A DNA stretch of 20,536 bases from a virus, in the IMG/VR virus record IMGVR_UViG_3300027844_000553, positions 1 through 20,536 of that record, one strand, 5' to 3'. This document shows, in pieces, positions 13,120 through 19,635 of this stretch; the stretch's first letter is position 1, and every line of letters begins with the position of its first letter. The position numbers were made by a program, and so were the translations under genes. The notes beneath the pieces were generated by a model. The model saw only the letters and a program-made list of their open reading frames with translations, was not told the DNA's origin and searched no databases.

Positions 13120-14825
13120 CATCATTAACTCCTAATTATAATCCAAATGCTTTACATCCTAGAATAGTGATAACTAACCAAACTGGAGGAGCAGCATATT
13201 CATTTGAGTCTAAAGAATTAAATCCAAGTGGAACTCAAGACTTTCAATTAGAGGCTTTAAATTTACATCTTGGTATAGATGATGATTTTGGATTCTTACA
13301 GCTAGTCATACATGACCATGATAACAATCTATCAGATATGACAAATACTGACAGACCAGGTGTAATAGGTAGAGAATGGGGAGTACAATTATTCTTAGGT
13401 AAGACATTAGCATTAGAGGAGAGATGGTTCTATGGAAAAGTAAAGGATTTTACAATCAGTAGGCCAACTACAGGTGTACAAACTATATCATTGAGTTGTG
13501 TAGGATGGGGAATTATATTAAGAGAAAGAATGAGTAGGTTGGTAAGAAATCAAGCAAAGGCAGCAGACGGAGTTACATTAAATGAATCTGATGCTTCCAC
13601 AAAGATATCTGAATTAATCTTAGATTTATTTGAAGATAATGACCATTATATAGATAATAATATACCACGTATAACTAACATCACAGCACAGACAAGTACC
13701 ACAGGTAATGGTATTGATGAATCAGCAACAAGTGGAAAGCTAGCAAATATAAACTTTAACGTAGCATCATTCGCACAAATCATATCTAATCTAGCTGGAG
13801 TAGCAAATACAACATGGCATGTTAATGCAGACAGATCATTAATAGTACAAGATCCAGAAGCATCAGATTCAGGATTTCTATTTACAAACAACTTGGCCAG
13901 TACCACAGCAACCACATGGGATAGTACAAAGATAGGATATATATTAAATGCTCCTTTAGAGTGGAAAGATTCTAGTGCAGATATGTTGTATAACTTTGTT
14001 CATGGATTCGGACACTTTGCTCCTGGAGTATCAGTAAGTGAAACCACAACACCAGATGCAGCAGACAACTTGGATTCAGAATGGCACGCAATTCCATTCA
14101 TTCCAACTTCAGATAATATTGCTAAAATTGCTATACGTTCAATCAAAACTGGAGTTTTAACAGAAGATGGTTCAGTACAAATATGGGGAGATTCTGGAGG
14201 AAGTGGACCTGATTCTAATGATATAAGGTATAAGAAATTATTAAATACAGCAACATTAAATGCATTAGGAACTACAACACCTGCTGTTTGGTTTGAAATT
14301 CCAATTAAACCTAGATTAAAAATAACACCAGGAGAAATATTATATCTGGTATTTCCTAAGAATGGGGATGCTTCTAATACATATAGTGTAAACTATACAG
14401 CAGGAAGTGGAACATATTGGGATTCCACAAATGGAACATCATGGACAAGCAGAACAGGAAAATCATCATATAGGATATATGAGGCTAAAACATTAATCAC
14501 AACTGTAGAGAATACCTCAGCAACAGAAATACTACCTGAACCTAGAGAGAGAATATTTCCTATAAGAGCAGATCTAGAAGAACAGACTGTGAGAGAGACA
14601 TTGATAGCAGCAGCAACAGTATTAGGAAAACAGAGAAGAACATATGGAACAGTAATAATATCTCCAGTAACAGCACGTATTCCATTAAGTACATTTTGTA
14701 AATTAGAAGATGGAAAGACAGGATTATCAGTTAAAGCAAACATAACAGGAATTGATCTACAAGCAACTTCATCAACATTGGGGGTTCAAAGGATAAACTT
14801 ATCTTTGGATGGTTATCGTAGATGA
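13116..14825 (+). CDS. Baseplate hub/tail tip protein (Tal-like)
   Basis: This 569-residue protein follows the tape measure gene and has hub-like features. There is an N-terminal beta domain (HPRIVITNQTGGAAYSFESK, then FLQLVIHDHDNNLSDM). A 'distal' barrel with FYGKVKDFTISRPTTG comes next, followed by a helix-strand unit SFAQIISNLAGVANTTWHVN before DRSLIVQD. That unit matches the 'i...la...g..w.vd.d..l.v' region of gpD/gp27-type hubs. Residues about 325-455 look like an inserted beta-sandwich domain of carbohydrate-binding type (IAIRSIKTGVLTEDGSVQIW). The C-terminus (EQTVRETLIAAATVLG to GYRR) resembles the closing hub domain. It overlaps both neighbours by 4 nt. The hub assignment is fairly secure by context; the insert is inferred only. 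Confidence 0.65.
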   Translation: MTSLTPNYNPNALHPRIVITNQTGGAAYSFESKELNPSGTQDFQLEALNLHLGIDDDFGFLQLVIHDHDNNLSDMTNTDRPGVIGREWGVQLFLGKTLALEERWFYGKVKDFTISRPTTGVQTISLSCVGWGIILRERMSRLVRNQAKAADGVTLNESDASTKISELILDLFEDNDHYIDNNIPRITNITAQTSTTGNGIDESATSGKLANINFNVASFAQIISNLAGVANTTWHVNADRSLIVQDPEASDSGFLFTNNLASTTATTWDSTKIGYILNAPLEWKDSSADMLYNFVHGFGHFAPGVSVSETTTPDAADNLDSEWHAIPFIPTSDNIAKIAIRSIKTGVLTEDGSVQIWGDSGGSGPDSNDIRYKKLLNTATLNALGTTTPAVWFEIPIKPRLKITPGEILYLVFPKNGDASNTYSVNYTAGSGTYWDSTNGTSWTSRTGKSSYRIYEAKTLITTVENTSATEILPEPRERIFPIRADLEEQTVRETLIAAATVLGKQRRTYGTVIISPVTARIPLSTFCKLEDGKTGLSVKANITGIDLQATSSTLGVQRINLSLDGYRR

Positions 14826-15925
14826 GTGACGTATCTACATTTGTAAGAAGAGGACAAAGCAATAATGAAACTATCAATAAATTACAGGCCTTAATCACAC
14901 CTCTAGCATTTGCTGATCCAGAAGCAGATTCTCTAAAGGAAAGAGTAATACTTTCAAGTCCAATAAGGTTGAGAGCATTAACAGCATTAACAGGATTAGA
15001 TATTACCACAGTATCTACAGCAACAAGGACAAGAACCTCATCATCACTTACCATAGTACCTGATACATCTAGCCCTAGTACGTTCCCTGTATCTCCAAGT
15101 ACAGTAGGTACATTAGACTTTAATATACCTAAGAAATATGGTGCAGGAGCAAGATTTAGTGGAACACAATATATAACAACACCTGATAATAATCAATTTG
15201 ATTTAACATTACCATATTTTACTATGGCATTTTGGTTTAAATCTACTGATGGAGGTTCTCAGACAATATATAATAAGGGAGATTTTAATTTTGATAAAGA
15301 CTTTTGTTCCATTTGTACTGATTTCTCTGATGATTACTCTACATCTGAAGATACAACTACCACACCTGGATTACAAATCAGATTAGAATCAAACTCACAA
15401 AAAGACTTTTGTGATACTTGTACTGATTTTGATGCATCATATAGTACATCTACACATAATGATAGGGTTAGAGTGGTAATATCAGATGGAACAAATCTAA
15501 TAGATACTACCGTAGATACAGGTACTATATTTAATGGTAATTGGCACAGTATTGTCCTAGTCTCACAGGATTCTGTATCAGATTATTGTGTTGCATGTAC
15601 TGATTTCTCTGATGATTATGCTTCAGTATCAACTCCAGTTATCACAGTATATGTAGATAAAGTAAGCAGGGGAACAATAGACCATTCTTCGATAACAGGA
15701 GATTTATCAAACTCATCAAATGCCATAATAGGATCACAAGACACCTTATTAACTAATCCATTACTAGGAGATTTGGCTATATTTGAGTATAATGCTACAA
15801 ACTGGACTACAGCAAATATTGCTTCATATCATGATGATGGTAGGATTACTGTAGCATCTCAGAAATTAGCCTTTTATTTCGTAGGAAATGATAGTACAGT
15901 AGATACATTGGATAAGGTTTATTAA
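14822..15925 (+). CDS. Tail-tip protein with LamG-like domain carrying three CxxCTDF loop repeats
   Basis: This 367-residue protein has an N-terminal attachment region (residues about 1-100), then a concanavalin/LamG-type jelly roll from about 105. ARFSGTQYITTPDN, TMAFWFKSTDGGSQTIYNKG, NGNWHSIVLVSQD and VITVYVDKVSRGTI match the LamG order ('...WH.i......Y.DG...'). The fold is interrupted at three inter-strand loops by near-copies of one module, at residues 160-175, 195-210 and 254-269: DFCSICTDFSDDYSTS, DFCDTCTDFDASYSTS and DYCVACTDFSDDYASV. Each has a CxxC pair that could bind metal or form a disulfide. LamG domains bind glycans or proteins, so a host-recognition role is likely. It overlaps the hub gene by 4 nt. 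Confidence 0.7.
   Translation: MSDVSTFVRRGQSNNETINKLQALITPLAFADPEADSLKERVILSSPIRLRALTALTGLDITTVSTATRTRTSSSLTIVPDTSSPSTFPVSPSTVGTLDFNIPKKYGAGARFSGTQYITTPDNNQFDLTLPYFTMAFWFKSTDGGSQTIYNKGDFNFDKDFCSICTDFSDDYSTSEDTTTTPGLQIRLESNSQKDFCDTCTDFDASYSTSTHNDRVRVVISDGTNLIDTTVDTGTIFNGNWHSIVLVSQDSVSDYCVACTDFSDDYASVSTPVITVYVDKVSRGTIDHSSITGDLSNSSNAIIGSQDTLLTNPLLGDLAIFEYNATNWTTANIASYHDDGRITVASQKLAFYFVGNDSTVDTLDKVY
15299..15628 (+). repeat. Three copies of a 48-nt CxxCTDF-coding module
   Basis: Copies lie at 15299-15346, 15404-15451 and 15581-15628, all in the same frame. Copies 1 and 3 share 23 of 24 nt over the CTDFSDDY part; copy 2 has diverged (CTDFDASY). The flanking sequence between copies is unrelated, and the copies sit between predicted beta strands of the LamG-like domain. 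Confidence 0.75.
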
Positions 15926-15926
15926 T

Positions 15927-15939
15927 TACTTCTCAATAT
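15927..15939 (+). promoter_or_regulatory. TACTTC-class promoter of the adhesin operon
   Basis: TACTTCTCAATAT starts 35 nt before ATG 15962 and directly after the preceding stop codon. Confidence 0.6.
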
Positions 15940-15961
15940 ACTTTATGAGAGAATTAATTAT

Positions 15962-16723
15962 ATGACTTTTGATACTATCACAGGAGCAGCAGCATCTACT
16001 TCAACTACTTTTGGAGGAGCAGCACTTAACAAAGTTACAAATCTATTAAACGGTGGAGGTTCTGAAGTAGCAACTATATTTGATGATGATTTTAAAATTG
16101 TCGATCCAGCAGATACTTCTAAAACTATAAGACTTAACGCAGATGCAATTAGTACGAGTACAGATGTTGTATGTTCTGTAAAATCAGACTCAGCAGTAAA
16201 TCTGGGATGTGTAGGAACTCATGAATTATATATACCAGCAGGAGCAATGTATACAGTTACTACAAACGGAGCAGATTATGCAACTAGAGAATTAGCAACT
16301 AATGATATTATGATTTCAAGTTTTGCCTTTGACACTACAACGGCACAAAAGACTCAATTCAATTGGGCAACTCCAGCAAATTGGGATGCAGGAACTATAA
16401 AATTTAAATTATACTGGACCACTACAGGAGGAGGTTCAACACAAACAGTAGACTTTGATCTAGCTGGAGTTGGATTTGCAAATGATAATCCAATGGACAC
16501 AGCAGTTGGAACAGCAGCCAATGCAACAGATATATGGATAGCAGATGATGATTTACACGTTTCAGCATATTCCTCTGCAATAACAATAGGTGGTTCCCCA
16601 GCAGCAGGAGAATTAGTTGTATTCCAACTTAGTAGAGATGTAGCAACAGATACTTTGGGGGTAGATGCAGAAGTTGTCGGAGTATTATTAGAATATTCAA
16701 CTGATGCCTCTAACAGTAGTTAG
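15962..16723 (+). CDS. Tail fibre/receptor-binding protein with phage WxxPxxWdxG domain
   Basis: This 253-residue protein has a C-terminal domain (about residues 105-250) matching one I recall from many marine phage fibres. It contains FNWATPANWDAGTIKFKLYW, then VGTAANATDIWIADDDLHVS, and ends with ELVVFQLSRDVATDTLGVDA and VVGVLLEY. This family is generally part of tail fibres or virion surface appendages. The N-terminal about 100 residues are Thr/Ser/Ala-rich, with two cysteines (VVCSVKSD, NLGCVG), and are unassigned. The next gene begins directly after its stop codon (TAGATG). Its own TACTTC promoter marks the start of the adhesin operon. Confidence 0.65.
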   Translation: MTFDTITGAAASTSTTFGGAALNKVTNLLNGGGSEVATIFDDDFKIVDPADTSKTIRLNADAISTSTDVVCSVKSDSAVNLGCVGTHELYIPAGAMYTVTTNGADYATRELATNDIMISSFAFDTTTAQKTQFNWATPANWDAGTIKFKLYWTTTGGGSTQTVDFDLAGVGFANDNPMDTAVGTAANATDIWIADDDLHVSAYSSAITIGGSPAAGELVVFQLSRDVATDTLGVDAEVVGVLLEYSTDASNSS

Positions 16724-17629
16724 ATGTCATTTCCCTTTGTTCAGCCTTACTTTGGTGTAGGCAGTTCGTTACAAACTACAAATGCTGGTGGAGATCCATT
16801 CATTGTTGCCACAGGTGGAAATATAACAACAGTAGGAGATTATAAAATTCATACTTTTCTAGCTGATGGCGATTTCGATGTTACAGAGGGAAGTGAAGCA
16901 ATAAATAATGTTGTTCAGTATTTAGTTCTTGGATCAGGTGGTGGATCTGGTTATGATAGAGGTGGCGGCGGTGGAGCAGGAGCATTAAGAACTGCCACAG
17001 GATTTGCAGTTACTACTCAAGAATATAGTATCACAGTTGGAGATGGTGTAGATACAAGAGGTACGAGTGCAGGAGGAGGTAGAGGAACTTCAGGAGATGC
17101 TTCAATATTCTCAACTATCACAGCAGATGGGGGTGGAGGAGGAACTGGAAATGCAAATCTTGCAAGTTACTATTCTGGAAATGGTTCTGGTGGCGGCGGA
17201 GCAGATTATGGTACACCTGGTACAGGTGGTACTTATGGTAATAATGGTGGAAATGGTGGTTGTGATTTACCTTATCAAGCAGGTGGTGGCGGCGGCGCAG
17301 GAGCAAACGGTATAGCTTGTACTACAGGATCTCCATATTATGGAGAAGGAGGAGCAGGAACTACAAATCCAATTACAGGTAGTACAACAGGAGAATCATC
17401 AGGTGGATCTTATTATCTTGGAGGCGGCGGCGCAGGAGGAGCAAATGCTAACAATCTAACCCAAGGGGGTTTAGGTGGTGGTGGAGATATGGGAGATACA
17501 GGACATAGAGCTGGATATGCTGGAGCTGCAAATCATGGAGCAGGAGGTGGTGCAGCTTATGGTGGATATGGTCCTGATGGTGGAGATGGTGGTTCTGGTG
17601 TTGTAATTATAAGGTATCAATTCCAATGA
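16724..17629 (+). CDS. Glycine-rich tail adhesin
   Basis: This 301-residue protein has an N-terminal beta domain (residues about 25-70; GDYKIHTFLADGDFDVTEGS then NVVQYLVLGSGGGSG) that opens into a long glycine-rich region. From about 75 to 295 it contains many GGGG and GGxG runs (e.g. DRGGGGGAGALRT, GGGGGAGANG, YLGGGGAGG). Its end, SGVVIIRYQF, is the standard closing strand of the phage glycine-rich domain. Such proteins form polyglycine-II sandwiches in T-even adhesins and bind host surface receptors, so a variable host-binding tip is likely. The start directly abuts the previous stop codon (no spacer). The poly-Gly runs use GGC clusters (GGCGGCGG), making local GC-rich islands in AT-rich DNA. 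Confidence 0.75.
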   Translation: MSFPFVQPYFGVGSSLQTTNAGGDPFIVATGGNITTVGDYKIHTFLADGDFDVTEGSEAINNVVQYLVLGSGGGSGYDRGGGGGAGALRTATGFAVTTQEYSITVGDGVDTRGTSAGGGRGTSGDASIFSTITADGGGGGTGNANLASYYSGNGSGGGGADYGTPGTGGTYGNNGGNGGCDLPYQAGGGGGAGANGIACTTGSPYYGEGGAGTTNPITGSTTGESSGGSYYLGGGGAGGANANNLTQGGLGGGGDMGDTGHRAGYAGAANHGAGGGAAYGGYGPDGGDGGSGVVIIRYQFQ

Positions 17630-17651
17630 CCTATTACATAGGAGTTATAAT

Positions 17652-18311
17652 ATGTCTCTAGAGACAGAATTATACAAGACAATCTGTGCAGTAGACGGTA
17701 TCAATTCTGATATATTATCTATACAATATGAGGGTGGAAATGAACACGTTCATGCAGGAGTAAACAGATGGACTTTATCATTATGGAATGATAATGACGT
17801 TAAATTAAAAGGAAATTGTATTATTGATCAAGTCGAACAATTAGAAAAAGAATTGGCAGATGATATCATTAATGGAACAAACAAGGCAGTAACACCAAAA
17901 GGATTAATTTGTACTGATAATATAATAACAAACATAGGATTAACAGAATCAGCAAAAAGAGATACAGGGGAAGTCGCAACTACTCTTACACATAACAGTA
18001 TAGGAACAGGAACCACAACACCTACAGTATCTGACACCGATCTAGCAACAGAAGATACAGGTGGATCATACGCTAGACAGGCTTATGCAGCAGCAGGCCA
18101 ACGCAAAGTATCAAATCAAACTGCCAAGTATGGTATGCTTTGGAATGATGGTGATGTATCATCAGTACCAATATCAATCACAGAATCAGGTGTACATTGG
18201 ACAGTATCAACAGCAAGTAATATGCACGCAAGAGTAACCTTTACTGCCTTTAGCATGACTACAGGCGATTTATTCGTAACTCAGATTAACGAGTTAATGG
18301 TTAATGGCTAG
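17652..18311 (+). CDS. Tail fibre/tail-associated protein
   Basis: This 219-residue protein has an N-terminal part (residues about 1-75; VDGINSDILSIQYEGGNEHV) and a C-terminal domain beginning ICTDNIITNIGLTESAKRDT. That domain resembles a common phage structural module of the form 'i.n.Gl..........f..ia.GtG.t.p...dt.L..E', here with HNSIGTGTTTPTVSDTDLATE. It ends VHWTVSTASNMHARVTFTAF. Such modules occur in fibre and fibre-tip proteins. The gene is 22 nt after the glycine-rich adhesin and lacks its own clear promoter, so it probably shares the adhesin transcript. It is the last evident structural gene. The exact role in the virion is unknown. Confidence 0.6.
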   Translation: MSLETELYKTICAVDGINSDILSIQYEGGNEHVHAGVNRWTLSLWNDNDVKLKGNCIIDQVEQLEKELADDIINGTNKAVTPKGLICTDNIITNIGLTESAKRDTGEVATTLTHNSIGTGTTTPTVSDTDLATEDTGGSYARQAYAAAGQRKVSNQTAKYGMLWNDGDVSSVPISITESGVHWTVSTASNMHARVTFTAFSMTTGDLFVTQINELMVNG

Positions 18312-18317
18312 AAAACA

Positions 18318-18328
18318 GTTATATATAA
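18318..18328 (+). promoter_or_regulatory. TATA box for the nuclease gene
   Basis: GTTATATATAA is centred about 25 nt before TTG 18348 and supports that start. It is plain-TATA class and marks the switch from structural to replication genes. Confidence 0.55.
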
Positions 18329-18347
18329 TTGTTTGTAACAAATAATA

Positions 18348-18788
18348 TTGCCAAGAGGTAGACAGTCAGGAATAGCATTTGGACAAAGGTCCAAGCAAAA
18401 AGGACAATCAGATCTAGATCAGTTGATAAGATTAAAACAGTTTTTAAAGGGGAGATTTCATATGGACTTTAAGAGAGAATGGTATGTTGGATTTGACAGA
18501 GAATATGGACACTTATGTAGAATTAGTGAATCAGTTGGTAGACAAGAACTCGAACGATTTAAATGGAAAAACCCCGACCTCTTATGTATTGATAAACAGT
18601 ACGGAATTATTATCGTTGAGCTTGATGGTGCAATCCATGATAGAAAGGTACAAAAAACTATCCAACGAAATGAGTTGTTTAGAGGAGCAGGAATCAAACT
18701 TATTGTCCTTAATATTGCCGATATTAAAGAGTGCAAAGAAACAATTATAGGGAAATTAGAATCTGAGATGTTGAATATAGTTGGATAA
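18348..18788 (+). CDS. PD-(D/E)XK-type (DUF559/Vsr-like) nuclease
   Basis: This 146-residue protein starts at TTG 18348, placed by the TATA box. Its C-terminal half has a nuclease-like core: NPDLL (Asp77), then IIIVELDGAIHD with Glu91 and Asp93 (E-x-D in place of the usual E-x-K), then QRNELFRGAGIKLIVLNI. That is the 'PD...vEiDG..H.....D..R...l...gi.vlr.' pattern of DUF559/Vsr-related enzymes. The N-terminus is basic (MPRGRQSGIAFGQRSKQKGQ), suited to DNA contact. It leads the replication block, so Holliday junction or replication-intermediate cleavage, or degradation of host DNA, is possible. Its last 8 nt overlap a small downstream ORF. Confidence 0.65.
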   Translation: MPRGRQSGIAFGQRSKQKGQSDLDQLIRLKQFLKGRFHMDFKREWYVGFDREYGHLCRISESVGRQELERFKWKNPDLLCIDKQYGIIIVELDGAIHDRKVQKTIQRNELFRGAGIKLIVLNIADIKECKETIIGKLESEMLNIVG

Positions 18789-18894
18789 TATAGAGGCATT
18801 TGTATTTGAAACCAGGATGAGATTAATAACTGAGGGTAAATTAAAGGAAAGACATATAATGGATTACTACAAACATATTATCAATGGCATGTAA
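18781..18894 (+). CDS. Possible 37-residue ORF between the nuclease and zinc-finger genes
   Basis: From TTG 18781, which overlaps the nuclease stop region by 8 nt, a frame runs to TAA 18892-18894 and overlaps the next gene by 11 nt. It encodes MDNIEAFVFETRMRLITEGK followed by LKERHIMDYYKHIINGM. An in-frame stop lies directly before the TTG. An alternative ATG at 18817 gives 25 residues. The tight overlap on both sides and the helical, charged composition suggest a real coupled gene, but there is no recognisable family and chance is possible. Confidence 0.4.
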   Translation: MDNIEAFVFETRMRLITEGKLKERHIMDYYKHIINGM

Positions 18895-19192
18895 GAGTTG
18901 TGGTAAGGAAATAGAATGGTATCGTGGTAGGCCAAGAGTATATTGTAATAGGAAATGTCTTGATGAATATCGTATTAAATATAAAGCAATTTGGTATAGA
19001 GAAAAACACCCATTTAAAACCAACATATGTTTAACTTGTAATAGATTAATTATATACACAAAATATAATGGTAAAAAATATTGTTCTGTTCTATGTCATC
19101 CAAAACGATTAAATTGGTATAAAATACAAAGATTTGAAAAACTCAAAAAGGAATTAATTGATATAGGATATAATACATCAAACCATTCATAA
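18884..19192 (+). CDS. Small protein with two CxxC-type zinc fingers
   Basis: This 102-residue basic protein has two similar cysteine sets. Residues 3, 6, 21 and 25 form CKSC then CNRKC; residues 49, 52, 67 and 71 form CLTC then CSVLC. Each is CxxC-x14-CxxxC, a zinc-ribbon or treble-clef-like spacing. The likely role is nucleic-acid binding in replication or transcription regulation. It lies in the replication block and overlaps the small upstream ORF by 11 nt. A T-rich tract follows it. A specific family name cannot be given. Confidence 0.65.
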   Translation: MACKSCGKEIEWYRGRPRVYCNRKCLDEYRIKYKAIWYREKHPFKTNICLTCNRLIIYTKYNGKKYCSVLCHPKRLNWYKIQRFEKLKKELIDIGYNTSNHS

Positions 19193-19210
19193 AATAGGTT
19201 TACAAGCCAC

Positions 19211-19221
19211 TTTTTTTATTT
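19211..19221 (+). terminator. T-rich tract after the zinc-finger gene
   Basis: Seven T residues followed by ATTT lie about 20 nt downstream of the stop codon at 19190-19192. This is a plausible archaeal termination site before the next TATA promoter. Confidence 0.45.
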
Positions 19222-19230
19222 AACCAAAAA

Positions 19231-19241
19231 CTTTATATAAG
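19231..19241 (+). promoter_or_regulatory. TATA box for the MCM-containing operon
   Basis: CTTTATATAAG is a strong TATA centred about 27 nt before GTG 19263. It drives the zinc-ribbon gene and, through overlapping genes, probably MCM. Confidence 0.6.
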
Positions 19242-19262
19242 TACGGTACGTTACTTTATATT

Positions 19263-19511
19263 GTGGTAAAGATCTGTCATGGTCTGTGTACACAGTTAAA
19301 ATGTAAAAAGACCACAAGACCAATTTATGATAATCATAGACGTTGTACCAAATGTGAAGTTTATTTTACAAAAGATATTAATATATGTCCATGTTGTAAA
19401 ATTATCACAAGATCAAAACCTCATAGTTCTGTAAACAGAGAAAGATATAATAATAAGACTATACGTATAGTTAATTGTGAGACACGACACCTACATTCCA
19501 AAATGTTATGA
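19263..19511 (+). CDS. Thaumarchaeal-type CHGLC zinc-ribbon protein
   Basis: This 82-residue protein, from a GTG start placed by the TATA box, contains CHGLC (Cys5, Cys9) and then RRCTKCEVYF (Cys28, Cys31). It continues with ICPCC (Cys42, Cys44, Cys45), a basic RSKP segment and a divergent C-terminal tail. The order 'iC.G.C........RC..C..f......CPCC...lr..P' matches a very common small zinc-binding protein family in Nitrososphaeria genomes, as I recall it. Its function is unknown but is probably nucleic-acid binding. Its presence is one of the better clues to the host. The next small ORF begins inside its 3' end. Confidence 0.65.
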   Translation: MVKICHGLCTQLKCKKTTRPIYDNHRRCTKCEVYFTKDINICPCCKIITRSKPHSSVNRERYNNKTIRIVNCETRHLHSKML

Positions 19512-19635
19512 GATTGAATTTGTAAGATTTAAAGATAAATGGGGTAAACTTACATCAAGAGAGATGTGTCATTTAATTAGGAAGTCACTAAATACTAAAA
19601 GATCAAAAAAGAAAAGGAAGTCAAGAAAACAATGA
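19477..19635 (+). CDS. Small basic 52-residue ORF upstream of MCM
   Basis: From GTG 19477 an ORF runs to TGA 19633-19635. It overlaps the previous gene by 35 nt and MCM by 4 nt (ATGA), an arrangement typical of coupled genes. The peptide starts MRHDTYIPKCYEIEFVRFKD and ends in a very basic tail (RSKKKRKSRKQ). An in-frame stop (19468-19470) lies just upstream, so GTG is the first usable start. The basic tail suggests DNA/RNA binding or interaction with the MCM helicase. No family is recognised. Confidence 0.5.
   Translation: MRHDTYIPKCYEIEFVRFKDKWGKLTSREMCHLIRKSLNTKRSKKKRKSRKQ

Noticed and set aside
17067-17315. Overlapping plus-strand ORF and minus-strand ORF (17118-17306) inside the glycine-rich gene
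   Set aside because: Both are artefacts of the repetitive GGN codons; their translations are low-complexity (His- or Glu/Val-rich).
18484-18750. Second-frame ORF of 88 codons inside the nuclease gene
   Set aside because: It is a shadow of the nuclease frame, which has a recognisable catalytic core.
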